Positions 55,736 to 64,000 of a stretch of DNA of 64,000 nucleotides are shown here, in pieces. Every line of letters begins with the position of its first letter. The stretch's first letter is position 1. Under the pieces are notes generated by a model. It saw nothing but the letters and a program-made list of their open reading frames with translations. It ran no database searches and was not told the DNA's origin. The position numbers were made by a program, and so were the translations under genes. Source of the stretch: CBDUEF01 sp018063485 (GTDB lineage Bacteria > Pseudomonadota > Alphaproteobacteria > Rhodobacterales > Rhodobacteraceae); NCBI GenBank assembly GCA_037045435.1, contig JBAOID010000018.1, forward strand, positions 310,001 to 374,000, given 5' to 3'.

Positions 55736-56344
55736 TCAGGCCCCTTTCTTTTCGTCACCGGGCAGCACGTATTTCGCACCCTCCCAGGGAGACATGAAAT
55801 CAAACTGGCGGTATTCCTGCACCAGCGAGACCGGCTCATAAACCACGCGCTTTTGCTTTTCGTCATAGCGCACTTCGGTATAGCCGGTAGTCGGGAAATC
55901 CTTGCGCAACGGGTGGCCGCGAAAGCCGTAATCGGTCAGAATGCGGCGCAGGTCGGGGTGGCCCGAAAACAGGATGCCGAACATGTCGAAGACTTCGCGC
56001 TCGAACCAATTGGCCGAAGGGTGGCTGGCGATGACCGAGGCCACCATCTCGTCTTCCCCCACCGCCGCCTTTACGCGGATGCGATGGTTTTTATACATCG
56101 ACAGCAGATGATAGACGATTTCGAACCGCTTGTCTGCCGTCGGATAATCCACCGCCGTGATATCGACCAAAGACGAGAACCGGCAGCGCTCATCAAAGCG
56201 CAGAAACTCGATCATCCCGGCGACGTCAACCAGCGGCACCGTCAGCGTCAATTCGCCAGAGGCGATCTGGTGGCCCAACACTGCCGTGCCTTGTTTGGCG
56301 GCGATATGGGCGGCAAGATCGTGCAATGCTTCAGACATAACCAA
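55736..56344 (-). CDS. nuoC: NADH-quinone oxidoreductase subunit C
   Basis: 202 residues. The 30-kDa subunit signature ERE(V)FDMFGILFSGHPDLRRILTDYGFRGHPLRKDFP is clear. It is separate from NuoD, unlike the fused NuoCD of E. coli. Confidence 0.96.
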   Translation of the reverse strand: MVMSEALHDLAAHIAAKQGTAVLGHQIASGELTLTVPLVDVAGMIEFLRFDERCRFSSLVDITAVDYPTADKRFEIVYHLLSMYKNHRIRVKAAVGEDEMVASVIASHPSANWFEREVFDMFGILFSGHPDLRRILTDYGFRGHPLRKDFPTTGYTEVRYDEKQKRVVYEPVSLVQEYRQFDFMSPWEGAKYVLPGDEKKGA

Positions 56345-56350
56345 ACCCCC

Positions 56351-56875
56351 TCAGCGAACCAATGTGCCGGTGCGGCGGATTTTCCGCTGCAACTGCAAAA
56401 TCCCGTAAAGCAACGCCTCAGCCGTGGGCGGGCAGCCCGGAACGTAAATATCCACCGGCACGATCCGGTCACAGCCACGCACCACCGAATAGGAATAGTG
56501 ATAATAGCCGCCGCCATTGGCACAAGAGCCCATCGAGATCACATAGCGCGGCTCCGGCATCTGGTCATAAACCTTGCGCAGCGCCGGAGCCATCTTGTTG
56601 GTCAGCGTGCCCGCCACGATCATCAGATCAGACTGGCGCGGGGAAGCCCGTGGTGCCGTGCCAAACCGCTCAAGATCATAGCGCGGCATCGAGGTGTGCA
56701 TCATCTCGACCGCGCAGCAGGCCAGACCAAAGGTCATCCAGTGCAGCGAGCCATTGCGCGCCCAGGTGATGATATCCTCGGTCGTGGTCAGCAGAAATCC
56801 CTTGTCCTGCAACTCACGGTTCAATTCCTGAGTGGCGAATTCGCGATCCGGTCCCGCGCCATTTGCTCCAGCCAT
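56351..56875 (-). CDS. nuoB: NADH-quinone oxidoreductase subunit B
   Basis: 174 residues. The N2 [4Fe-4S] ligands are GLACCAVEMM (tandem Cys), MGSCANGGGYYHYSY and VPGCPPTAEALLYG. The start at 56875 makes a TGATG overlap with the nuoA stop and gives the family N-terminus MAGANGAGPDREFAT; an ATG at 56884 is an alternative. Confidence 0.96.
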   Translation of the reverse strand: MAGANGAGPDREFATQELNRELQDKGFLLTTTEDIITWARNGSLHWMTFGLACCAVEMMHTSMPRYDLERFGTAPRASPRQSDLMIVAGTLTNKMAPALRKVYDQMPEPRYVISMGSCANGGGYYHYSYSVVRGCDRIVPVDIYVPGCPPTAEALLYGILQLQRKIRRTGTLVR

Positions 56876-57240
56876 CACGACCATTCCAAGGCCCCCTTCT
56901 TCCACTCATAGGCAAAGCCCACGGTCAACACGCCCAAGAACACCATCATCGACCAGAACCCTACCATGCTGATCTGACCAAAGGCCACCGCCCAGGGAAA
57001 CAGGAAGGCCACCTCCAGATCGAAGATGATGAACAGAATCGACACCAGATAGAATCGCACATCGAACTTCATGCGCGCATCGTCAAAGGCGTTGAACCCG
57101 CATTCATAGGCCGACACTTTTTCCGGGTCGGGGTTGCGCACCGCGATCACCGCTGCCGCCAGCAACAAAACAAGGCCCAAGGCCACGGCAAGGCCAAACA
57201 TGATGATGATCGGCAGATACTCTCGAAGAAGTGTGTCCAC
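56875..57240 (-). CDS. nuoA: NADH-quinone oxidoreductase subunit A
   Basis: 121 residues with three membrane helices and the conserved loop KVSAYECGFNAFDDARMKFDVRFYL between helices 1 and 2, whose Cys covers the quinone entry. It is the first gene of the operon. Confidence 0.96.
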   Translation of the reverse strand: MDTLLREYLPIIIMFGLAVALGLVLLLAAAVIAVRNPDPEKVSAYECGFNAFDDARMKFDVRFYLVSILFIIFDLEVAFLFPWAVAFGQISMVGFWSMMVFLGVLTVGFAYEWKKGALEWS

Positions 57241-57307
57241 GCATGGCTCCTACGGCTGGCAGAGGGCAAAGGCGGCACCCAAATCGGGTCCGCTGCATCT
57301 GATATTT

Positions 57308-57336
57308 CGTTTACTCTGCCCCCCGCGCGGGGTCAA
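57308..57336 (-). promoter_or_regulatory. Candidate nuo operon promoter
   Basis: On the minus strand, TTGACC (57336-57331) and TAAACG (57313-57308) are 17 bp apart, giving a leader of about 60 bases before nuoA. The -35 match is good, the -10 match weak. The spacer contains the palindrome CCCCGCGCGGGG (57321-57332). Confidence 0.4.
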
Positions 57337-57413
57337 CCGAAGGCGAAAGGAAAACAACAGGCCGCGACAAGTGGTTGCATGAAGGCTCACGGCACCGTTG
57401 CGCGGCTGCCCGG

Positions 57414-58646
57414 CTATTGAATCGCCGGCAATTCCACATCTTCGGGCTCTGGTCCCTGCCCCAGGGTCAAAACCTCCTGGCGGATGATGCGGGCGATTTG
57501 CGCGCAATCCGCCTCGGAAAAGGTCAACGGTACCCGCATGTCAATCAGCCCGCTCAGGATCCGGTCGCTCTGCGGCAGGCTTTGCGGCTCGGCATAGCGC
57601 CAATGCTGATAGCGGCTGGTGAAGGCCATTGGCTGATCCGCGCCAAACCATTTCAAGTCCACCCCGCGCGCCGCCGTGCGCGCCAGCACCGCCCTTACCC
57701 GCGCGCCCGACCAATCGGGCAACAGGAACTGAAACGACGATCCCACATAGCTTTCCGCCGCAGGTCGCGTGATCAGCCGCAACCCCGGCACCCCGCGCAA
57801 CCCCGCCTCCAACACCAGATAGCGCGCATTCCACCGCGCCACCCGTTCGGCCAGCCCGCGCATCTGCGGCCGCAGAATCGCCGCCCGCAGATTGTCCATC
57901 CGGCCCGACACATTGGGCGTCACAAACTTCACCCGCTCGAAAACCTCTTCGGGCGGCGCGGCGCGATGCTTGCCATAAAGCATATATGACCCCGACAACA
58001 AAATCGCCCGCGCCATCACCTCGGCATCATCCGAGATCAGCAAACCACCCTCGCCGGAGTTGGCGTGTTTGTAGGTCTGCGTCGAATAGCAGCCCACCAC
58101 ACCCCAGCGCCCCGAAGCCACCCCGTCCCAGGCCGCCCCCATCGTATGGGCGCAATCCTCGATCACCCTGATGCCCCAGCGCGCGCAAACCGCCATCAGC
58201 GCCGCCATATCCACCAGATGCCCGCGCATATGGCTCAGCATCAGCACCCGCGCACCGCTGGCCTTGGCCTTGGCCTCAAGGTCAGCCAGATCCAGCACCA
58301 GATCTTCGGTCACCTCGACAAACACCGGCTTGGCCCCCACCGAAGCAATCGCCCCCGGCACCGGGGCCAGCGTAAAGGCATTGGTCAAGACCGGCTCACC
58401 GGATGCCACCCCCAGGGCACGCAAGGCACAGCCCAAAGCATAGCCGCCCGAAGCCACCGCCAGCGCATATTTCGCGCCCATCTGGGCCGCGAATTCCTCT
58501 TCCAACAACGCCGCTTCCGCGATCTCACCGGGGGCGGTATTATAGCGATGCAAACGCCCGTGCTGCAAAACCGCCAAAGCCGCCGCGATGCCCTCTTCGG
58601 GAATCGGCTCTTGCTGAGTGAAACTGCCGACAAAGCGCTCCTGCAT
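57414..58646 (-). CDS. DegT/DnrJ/EryC1/StrS-family PLP aminotransferase
   Basis: 410 residues of the fold-type I family. The PLP lysine is in YSTQTYKHANSGEGGLL, the carboxylate region in VIEDCAHTMGA, and the N-terminal family motif in GEIAEAALLEEEFAAQMGAKYALAVASGG. Homologues make amino sugars for LPS, capsule, or antibiotics, or transaminate other ketones. No sugar-nucleotide gene is adjacent apart from glmU/glmS. The start at 58646 (MQERFVGSF) is used because an apparent upstream fusion to gph comes from frame breaks in gph. Confidence 0.88.
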   Translation of the reverse strand: MQERFVGSFTQQEPIPEEGIAAALAVLQHGRLHRYNTAPGEIAEAALLEEEFAAQMGAKYALAVASGGYALGCALRALGVASGEPVLTNAFTLAPVPGAIASVGAKPVFVEVTEDLVLDLADLEAKAKASGARVLMLSHMRGHLVDMAALMAVCARWGIRVIEDCAHTMGAAWDGVASGRWGVVGCYSTQTYKHANSGEGGLLISDDAEVMARAILLSGSYMLYGKHRAAPPEEVFERVKFVTPNVSGRMDNLRAAILRPQMRGLAERVARWNARYLVLEAGLRGVPGLRLITRPAAESYVGSSFQFLLPDWSGARVRAVLARTAARGVDLKWFGADQPMAFTSRYQHWRYAEPQSLPQSDRILSGLIDMRVPLTFSEADCAQIARIIRQEVLTLGQGPEPEDVELPAIQ

Positions 58647-58794
58647 ATCCTGCCCCTCAAATCTGCGGAATCCGTGGCGGATACGCCAGATCGCAGCAAG
58701 AGTCACTTGAACTTTGCACCCGCCCTTGAGATCCTGGCTACACCGGCCATCCGCAAGAAATGGCGCAACAGGGCTTGCCTCTGCCGTGGCGGCG

Positions 58795-59459
58795 TCAGGG
58801 CAAAAAGCGCGCCGCCAACCCCGGCAGATCATCAAAATGATCCAGCAGCGCCTCAGGGCGTCAGCCGCGACACCCCGCGACCCTCGGGGCCAAAGGTGAC
58901 CAAAACCACCGGCACACCCACCGCAAGCCCGGTCTTGCGATCGGTTTCGGTGTCGCCAATCAACATCGAGCGCGCCACCACTCCCCCCGCGCGCTCCACC
59001 GCCGCCACATAAGGGGCCGCATCCGGTTTGCGCGTGGGCAACGTATCCGCCCCGATCAACGCTGCCGAACAGGTCCGAAATCCCCAACCGCCGCACCAGT
59101 TCCACCGCCAGCCCCTCGGGCTTGTTGGTGCAGATGGCGGTGGCAAAACCGGCACTGCGCAACGCCTCAACCGCCGCCACAGCGCCGGGATAGAGCCGTG
59201 TGTGAGTGTCAATCCCCTCGGCATAGGCCGCCAGCAGACGCGGGTATTCACGCGAAATGTCGGCCTCGTCAAATCCGATCCCCAACCGCTCGAACCCCGC
59301 GCGCAACATCGCCCGCCCGCCATGAAACGCCGTCAGCGTGTCGCGCTGATCCAGCACATTGCCATGGCCCAACTGGCGAAAACTGGCGTTCGCCGCCTCC
59401 AGCAGATCGGCGCTGGTATCGGCAAGTGTGCCATCAAGATCAAAAACCACTGTGCGCAT
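58795..59459 (-). CDS. gph: Phosphoglycolate phosphatase-like HAD hydrolase (two frameshifts)
   Basis: About 221 residues after repair. HAD motif I FDLDGTLADTSADLLEAAN (nucleophile D7, acid D9), motif II ICTNKP, and motif IV LIGDTETDRKTG are present. It dephosphorylates 2-phosphoglycolate or similar. The frame breaks near 59062 and 58862; removing one base at each gives the C-terminus PEALLDHFDDLPGLAARFLP with a stop at 58795. Read literally, the frame runs into the DegT gene and mimics a fusion. Confidence 0.87.
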
Positions 59460-59498
59460 GATGCCCCCCACGCCTTTCATATCAGCACGTCTTTCTTG

Positions 59499-59531
59499 TC
59501 AGACTGCCCAGTTTATCAGACTGCCCAGTTT
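59499..59531. repeat. Two 16-bp direct repeats in the gph-glmU intergenic region
   Basis: TCAGACTGCCCAGTTT occurs at 59499-59514 and 59516-59531, with one base between. They lie between divergent gph and glmU start codons and could be operator repeats or a slippage duplication. Confidence 0.7.
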
Positions 59532-59619
59532 CGCCGATGTAACCAAGCGTGAGGCATCACCCTCTTGCCACGCCTTGCAATGGGGGTAAAACGGCAGGAC
59601 GAATATTTAAAGAGGGCAT

Positions 59620-60969
59620 ATGTCGATTTCATTGATCATTTTGGCGGCAGGCATGGGCACAAGGATGAATTCCGATACGCCAAAAGTGCTGCACCACATC
59701 GCCGCAGCTCCGATGCTGCACCACGCACTTGCCGCTGGCCGCAGCCTTGAGCCGTCGCGCATCATCATCGTCACCGGCCACGGCGCCGATGAGGTCGCGG
59801 TCTCGGCCCATGCCTTCGATGAGGCTTGTGAGTCAGTCTTGCAAGATCCGCAACTGGGCACCGCTCATGCCGTCGCCCAGGCAGCTCCCCTGCTGGCAAA
59901 TACCAGCGGCGAAGCGATTGTGCTTTACGGCGATACGCCATTTATCCGCCCCGAAACCCTGCAAGCCATGCTCGATGCCCGCGCCCGCCATGCCGTGGTG
60001 ATCCTTGGCTTTCAGGCCCGCGATCCGGGCCGCTATGGCCGCCTGATTGCCATTGGCGAGGATCTGCAAAAGATCGTCGAATACAAAGACGCATCGCATG
60101 AAGAGCGCGCGATAACCCTCTGTAATTCGGGCGTGGTTTGTGCCTCAACAGCAATGCTGCTTGATCTTGTCGCCAAAGTCGGCAACGCCAATGCTTCGGG
60201 CGAATATTACCTGACCGACATTGTGGAAATCGCCCGCGCGATGGGCCTTTCCGCAGGCGTTGTCATCTGCGACGAATCCGAAACCATGGGCATCAACACC
60301 CGCGCCCAACTGGCCGAGGCCGAAGCCGCGTTTCAGGCCCGTGCCCGCGCCGAGGCGCTTGAAAACGGCGTCACCCTGACCGCCCCGGAAACCGTGTTCT
60401 TCGCCCTTGATACCCATATTGGCCGCGATGCGATCGTGGGCGCGAATGTGCTGTTCGGGCCTCGCGTCACCGTTGAATCTGGGGCCGAAATCAAGGGCTT
60501 TTGCCATCTTGAGGATTGCCATATCTCACGCGGAGCCACCGTCGGCCCCTTTGCCCGCCTGCGCAGCGGGGCGGAATTGGCCGAGAATGTTCATGTCGGC
60601 AATTTCGTCGAGATCAAGAACACGATTTTGGACGAAGGCGTCAAGGTTGGCCATCTGACCTATCTCGGCGACGCCGATGTGGGTGAATTCACCAATATTG
60701 GTGCAGGCACCGTCACCTGCAACTATGATGGCGTGATGAAACACCGCACCCGCATCGGCAAACGCGGCTTCATCGGCTCTGATACCATGCTGGTGGCCCC
60801 GGTTGCCTTGGGCAATGATGTGCTGACCGCCTCTGGTTCGGTGATTACCCAAGATGTGCCCGATGGCGCCCTGGCCCTTGGCCGGGCACGTCAGATCAAC
60901 AAACCCGGTCTTGCGACCAAGATCATGGATCGCCTGCGGGCGATCAAGGCTGCGAAAGGCGCGAAATAA
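59620..60969 (+). CDS. glmU: Bifunctional GlmU (N-acetyltransferase / uridyltransferase)
   Basis: 449 residues. The N-terminal uridyltransferase domain opens with LAAGMGTRMNSDTPKVLHHI (residues 7-26). The C-terminal left-handed beta helix (about 250-435) carries hexapeptide repeats and the acetyl-CoA site region KRGFIGSDTMLVAPV. It acetylates glucosamine-1-phosphate and makes UDP-GlcNAc for peptidoglycan and LPS. It abuts glmS with no gap. Confidence 0.96.
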   Translation: MSISLIILAAGMGTRMNSDTPKVLHHIAAAPMLHHALAAGRSLEPSRIIIVTGHGADEVAVSAHAFDEACESVLQDPQLGTAHAVAQAAPLLANTSGEAIVLYGDTPFIRPETLQAMLDARARHAVVILGFQARDPGRYGRLIAIGEDLQKIVEYKDASHEERAITLCNSGVVCASTAMLLDLVAKVGNANASGEYYLTDIVEIARAMGLSAGVVICDESETMGINTRAQLAEAEAAFQARARAEALENGVTLTAPETVFFALDTHIGRDAIVGANVLFGPRVTVESGAEIKGFCHLEDCHISRGATVGPFARLRSGAELAENVHVGNFVEIKNTILDEGVKVGHLTYLGDADVGEFTNIGAGTVTCNYDGVMKHRTRIGKRGFIGSDTMLVAPVALGNDVLTASGSVITQDVPDGALALGRARQINKPGLATKIMDRLRAIKAAKGAK

Positions 60970-62799
60970 ATGTGTGGAATCATTGGTGTTTTGGGCAATC
61001 ACGAAGCAGCACCCCTTTTGGTGGAGGCGCTGAAACGGCTGGAATATCGCGGCTATGATTCCGCCGGTATCGCCACCGTTAGCCATGGCAAGCTGGACCG
61101 CCGCCGCGCGGTGGGCAAATTGGTGAACCTGTCGGATCTGCTGGTTCACAATCCGCTGGCTGGCAAGTCCGGCATCGGCCACACCCGCTGGGCCACCCAT
61201 GGCGCGGCCACCACCGAAAACGCGCACCCCCACCTTTCTGGCCCGGTCGCCGTCGTGCATAACGGCATCATCGAGAATTTCCGCGAGTTGCGCGCCGAAC
61301 TCTGCGCCGCTGGCCTGACCTTTGAATCCGAGACCGATACCGAAACCGTCGCTCTTCTGGCCCGGCAGTATATCGACCAGGGGCTGGCTCCGATCGAGGC
61401 TGCACGCAAAACCCTTGAGCGCCTGCGCGGGGCGTTTGCGCTGTGCTTTTTGTTCGACGGTCAGGAAGATCTGATCGTTGCCGCACGCCAGGGCTCGCCG
61501 CTCGCCATCGGCCATGGCGAGGGCGAGATGTTCGTCGGCTCTGATGCCATCGCCCTTGCACCGATGACCGACCGGATCACCTATCTTGATGAGGGCGATT
61601 GCGCCGTGATCACGCGTGCGGGTGCCGTGATCTATGATGCCCAAGGCCGCCTTGCCAATCGGGCCGAAGCGCGTATCGCCATCGACTCCACCCGGATCGA
61701 AAAAGCCGGCTTCAAGCATTTCATGGCCAAGGAAATCGCCGAACAGCCGGTGGTGATCGCCGATGCGCTGCGCCATTACCTTAGTCGGGATGGCGGGGTA
61801 ACCCCAGCCCTGCACCTGCCGCAAGAGGTTGATTTCACGACTGTAGACCGCCTCACGCTGGTCGCCTGTGGCACAGCCTCTTATGCCACCCATGTCGCGA
61901 AATACTGGTTCGAACAGATCGCCCGCCTGCCGGTGGAAATCGACATCGCTTCGGAGTTTCGCTACCGCGAGCCGCCATTGTCGCCCAATCAATGGGCGAT
62001 TTTCGTCAGCCAATCGGGCGAAACCGCCGACACTCTCGCAGCCCTGCGCTATGCGTCGGGCAAGGTCGCCAAAATCATCGCTGTGGTCAACGTGCCCACA
62101 TCTTCGATTGCGCGTGAAGCCGATCTGGCCCTGCCGATCATGGCCGGCATCGAAGTGGGCGTGGCGTCAACCAAAGCCTTTACCTGTCAGTTGACCACGC
62201 TTGCGCTTTTGGCGCTCAAAGCCGGGGTTGATCGCGGGCACCTGTCCGCCGAAGCCCTGCAAACCCATCTTGCCGCACTGGCAGCACTTCCCGGCCTGAT
62301 GAATCACGCCATGGGCCTGTCTGCCGCCATTTCCGACCTGAGCGAAGAACTGGCCGAAGCGCAGGATGTGTTGTTCCTTGGCAGGGGGGCAATGTACCCT
62401 CTGGCGCTGGAAGGCGCGCTTAAACTCAAGGAAATCAGTTATATCCACGCCGAAGGCTATGCGTCGGGTGAACTCAAACACGGGCCGATTGCGTTGATTG
62501 ACGCCCGTGTGCCGGTGGTGGTGCTGGCCCCGCGCGATCATCTGTTCGAAAAAACCGTCTCGAACATGCAAGAGGTGATGGCCCGCCATGGCCGCGTGCT
62601 GCTGATCTCGGATGCCCAGGGCATTGCCGAAGCGGGGGCTGGCTGCTGGAAAACCCTGACCATGCCGACCGTCGCCGATATCTTCGCGCCGATCCTCTAT
62701 TCGGTTCCGGCGCAACTCCTGGCCTATCATACCGCCATCGCCAAAGGCACCGATGTGGATCAGCCGCGCAATCTGGCCAAATCGGTGACAGTGGAATGA
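60970..62799 (+). CDS. glmS: Glutamine--fructose-6-phosphate aminotransferase
   Basis: 609 residues. The N-terminal nucleophile Cys2 begins MCGIIGVLGNHEAAPLLVEALKRLEYRGYDSAGIA, the class II glutaminase domain. Two SIS sugar isomerase domains follow (about 285-430 and 455-600), with SQSGETADT and the end LAKSVTVE. It makes glucosamine 6-phosphate, feeding GlmU. The glmU stop and glmS start are adjacent, so a glmS ribozyme leader is absent. Confidence 0.97.
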   Translation: MCGIIGVLGNHEAAPLLVEALKRLEYRGYDSAGIATVSHGKLDRRRAVGKLVNLSDLLVHNPLAGKSGIGHTRWATHGAATTENAHPHLSGPVAVVHNGIIENFRELRAELCAAGLTFESETDTETVALLARQYIDQGLAPIEAARKTLERLRGAFALCFLFDGQEDLIVAARQGSPLAIGHGEGEMFVGSDAIALAPMTDRITYLDEGDCAVITRAGAVIYDAQGRLANRAEARIAIDSTRIEKAGFKHFMAKEIAEQPVVIADALRHYLSRDGGVTPALHLPQEVDFTTVDRLTLVACGTASYATHVAKYWFEQIARLPVEIDIASEFRYREPPLSPNQWAIFVSQSGETADTLAALRYASGKVAKIIAVVNVPTSSIAREADLALPIMAGIEVGVASTKAFTCQLTTLALLALKAGVDRGHLSAEALQTHLAALAALPGLMNHAMGLSAAISDLSEELAEAQDVLFLGRGAMYPLALEGALKLKEISYIHAEGYASGELKHGPIALIDARVPVVVLAPRDHLFEKTVSNMQEVMARHGRVLLISDAQGIAEAGAGCWKTLTMPTVADIFAPILYSVPAQLLAYHTAIAKGTDVDQPRNLAKSVTVE

Positions 62800-63467
62800 T
62801 CACCCGCGCCTTGGCCGACCTGCAGGCGCTTGCCGATCCGGCCAAATCCGCTGAGGCGGCTGCCTATCACAAGGCAGACCGGCCTTATCTGGGGATCAAG
62901 GTGCCCCAGATCGACGATCTGGCCGACCAATGGCGCGCCGAGTGCAGCCTTGAGGATCGTATCCAACTGGCTGCCGATCTGTGGCAGACAAACATCCACG
63001 AGGCCCGCATCGCCGCCGCCAAACTGCTGACTCAGGCGCGCATCCGCCCCGATGAGGCCGCCTGGGATCTGATCTGCCAATGGGTGCCGCAGTTTGACGC
63101 CTGGGCCATAGCGGATCACGCCTGTATCGCTGCGCAAAAACGCATCACCGCCGATCCTGCCCGGATCGACACCGTCGAAGGCTGGACCACCCACCCCAAT
63201 ATGTGGACCCGCCGCGCCGCCCTGGTCGCCACCCTGCCCTTTACCAAGCAGAATTTCCCCAAACCCTTTGAGGTGGAAATCCGCGAGCGTGTTCTTGGCT
63301 GGGCCGCGATTTATATCGACGACAAGGAGTGGTTCATCCAGAAAGCCGTCGCCTGGTGGCTGCGCGATCTGTCCAAACACGATCCCGCCCGAACAGCGGC
63401 GTTTCTGGAGCAACACGGCGAGCGGATGAAACCCTTCGCCCGCAAAGAAGCCGCGCAGTATCTGTAG
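62796..63467 (+). CDS. AlkD-like DNA alkylation repair protein
   Basis: 223 residues built of helical HEAT-like repeats. The family pattern includes YLGIKVPQIDDLADQW, LICQWVPQFDAWAIADHAC (Trp/Asp of the base-excision cleft) and KEWFIQKAVAWWLRDLSKHDPA. AlkD glycosylases excise 3- and 7-alkylpurines. The start overlaps the glmS stop by four bases. Confidence 0.9.
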   Translation: MITRALADLQALADPAKSAEAAAYHKADRPYLGIKVPQIDDLADQWRAECSLEDRIQLAADLWQTNIHEARIAAAKLLTQARIRPDEAAWDLICQWVPQFDAWAIADHACIAAQKRITADPARIDTVEGWTTHPNMWTRRAALVATLPFTKQNFPKPFEVEIRERVLGWAAIYIDDKEWFIQKAVAWWLRDLSKHDPARTAAFLEQHGERMKPFARKEAAQYL

Positions 63468-63488
63468 GCTATTCTTGTAGGCTATTCT
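63463..63488. repeat. 13-bp tandem duplication across two convergent stop codons
   Basis: TGTAGGCTATTCT occurs twice in immediate succession (63463-63475, 63476-63488). The first copy holds the alkD TAG; the second holds the stop (CTA, read as TAG) of the lipoprotein on the other strand. Confidence 0.8.
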
Positions 63489-63904
63489 GCGAAAACCGAA
63501 ACTTCGGGCAAATCCGTCAGTTCCAGTCCCAATGCCCGAAAGGCGGCCAAGGACAGCAATGCGCCGCCCTCACCGGGGCGCAACTCAACCGCAACCGACG
63601 CGCCGCCAACCTCGACACGGCCTTTCAGGACAGTCTTGACCAGCCCCGATTTCAGCCAGAAGCCGGTTTCCGCCGGCGCACCCAGCGCCACCACAACCCG
63701 CCCCAGCGCCTTCGCCCCTGCCACAGGTGTGGCCATTGCCGCCGCTTTTTCCGCCGCCGTGGTCTTGTCCAGCGCCGCCGCCGAATGGCCCAGCCCGAGA
63801 GCGGGCCCGACCGGCGCGGGGGCCACAAGCTCAACCGGCTTTTGCGCCAGACCAGCACAGCCCGCCAGCACCACCACCATCCCAATTGCAATCATCTGCT
63901 TCAT
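63482..63904 (-). CDS. Small lipoprotein, unknown function
   Basis: 140 residues. The signal has a lipobox (VVVLAGC, Cys at residue 16), then an Ala/Pro/Val-rich linker and a beta-rich C-terminal half (GRVVVALGAPAETGFWLKSGLVKT, VEVGGASVAVELRPGEGGALLSLAAFRALGL). Proteins like this are often labelled galactarate dehydratase in Rhodobacterales, which looks like a misannotation. It is convergent with alkD. The start at 63904 gives the lipoprotein signal. Confidence 0.75.
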   Translation of the reverse strand: MKQMIAIGMVVVLAGCAGLAQKPVELVAPAPVGPALGLGHSAAALDKTTAAEKAAAMATPVAGAKALGRVVVALGAPAETGFWLKSGLVKTVLKGRVEVGGASVAVELRPGEGGALLSLAAFRALGLELTDLPEVSVFAE

Positions 63905-64000
63905 CGCAAAACCATACCCACCCCTAACCCCCACGGCAAGCCTTTGGTCGACAGCCCTTGTCACTGCCCGCCGACAGGTCTAGATTACATGCCATGAGCA

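Noticed and set aside
57414..59480. A single 688-residue protein combining a phosphatase and a DegT aminotransferase
   Set aside because: The phosphatase breaks frame near 59062 and 58862; repairing these gives a normal stop at 58795 and a separate aminotransferase start at 58646.
60900..60975. glmS ribozyme or leader riboswitch
   Set aside because: The glmU stop and glmS start are directly adjacent, leaving no leader.

Overview
The window looks like a chromosomal segment of an alphaproteobacterium of the Rhodobacterales (Rhodobacteraceae, Rhodobacter/Paracoccus-like). The evidence is high G+C, a 14-subunit nuo operon interspersed with the small Rhodobacterales accessory genes (DUF5333, DUF5337), a NuoE with a helix-hairpin-helix tail, tatABC next to surE-pcm-nlpD, and a soxBDAG sarcosine oxidase operon. 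These assignments come from protein motifs and gene order; no database search was possible. I saw no tRNA, rRNA, CRISPR array, insertion sequence or prophage.

Layout. 0-3.3 kb: ArsR regulator, LysM protein, LOG-family phosphoribohydrolase, sodB. 3.6-8.8 kb: soxB-soxD-soxA-soxG (heterotetrameric sarcosine oxidase). 8.9-14.1 kb: ccmI-ruvX-DUF1289, a TauE/SafE permease, a Bcr/CflA-type exporter, dusA. 14.5-18 kb: a two-gene cytochrome P450-alkB operon facing a Crp/Fnr-type regulator, with an FNR-like box and a separate palindrome between them. 18-21.2 kb: MacAB-like ABC export system. 21.3-26.7 kb: surE-pcm-nlpD(+), then tatA-tatB-tatC-ATPase(-). 26.7-35 kb: WYL regulator with a probable operator, an Fe(3+)-type ABC ATPase, SDR, Hint-domain protein, prfC, EamA transporter, ALDH7-type dehydrogenase. 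35-40.1 kb: DEAD-box helicase, RNase J, coaX, birA. 40.1-57.2 kb: the nuo operon, read leftwards from nuoA to nuoN and running into birA-coaX-rnj. 57.4-64 kb: DegT-type aminotransferase and gph, then glmU-glmS-alkD and a lipoprotein.

Functional themes. nuoA-N encodes respiratory complex I, with seven extra small genes embedded in the operon. Biotin ligase, pantothenate kinase and RNase J lie in the same direction behind it with overlaps or very short gaps. glmU-glmS supplies UDP-GlcNAc. P450 plus AlkB is a candidate dual O2-dependent hydroxylase unit for alkanes or similar compounds.

Sequence quality. About a dozen genes, including essential ones (nuoH, nuoJ, nuoL), have broken frames. Most breaks I resolved by comparing frames are repaired by removing a base; a few can be read either way. 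The breaks are very dense at 28.6-32.2 kb (SDR, Hint protein, prfC). I read this as insertion-type sequencing or assembly error rather than gene decay. Genes affected are given with full extents and flagged. The most interesting biology is the P450-alkB/Crp-Fnr locus and the accessory genes of the nuo operon, including a carboxymuconolactone-decarboxylase homologue with no Cys or His.
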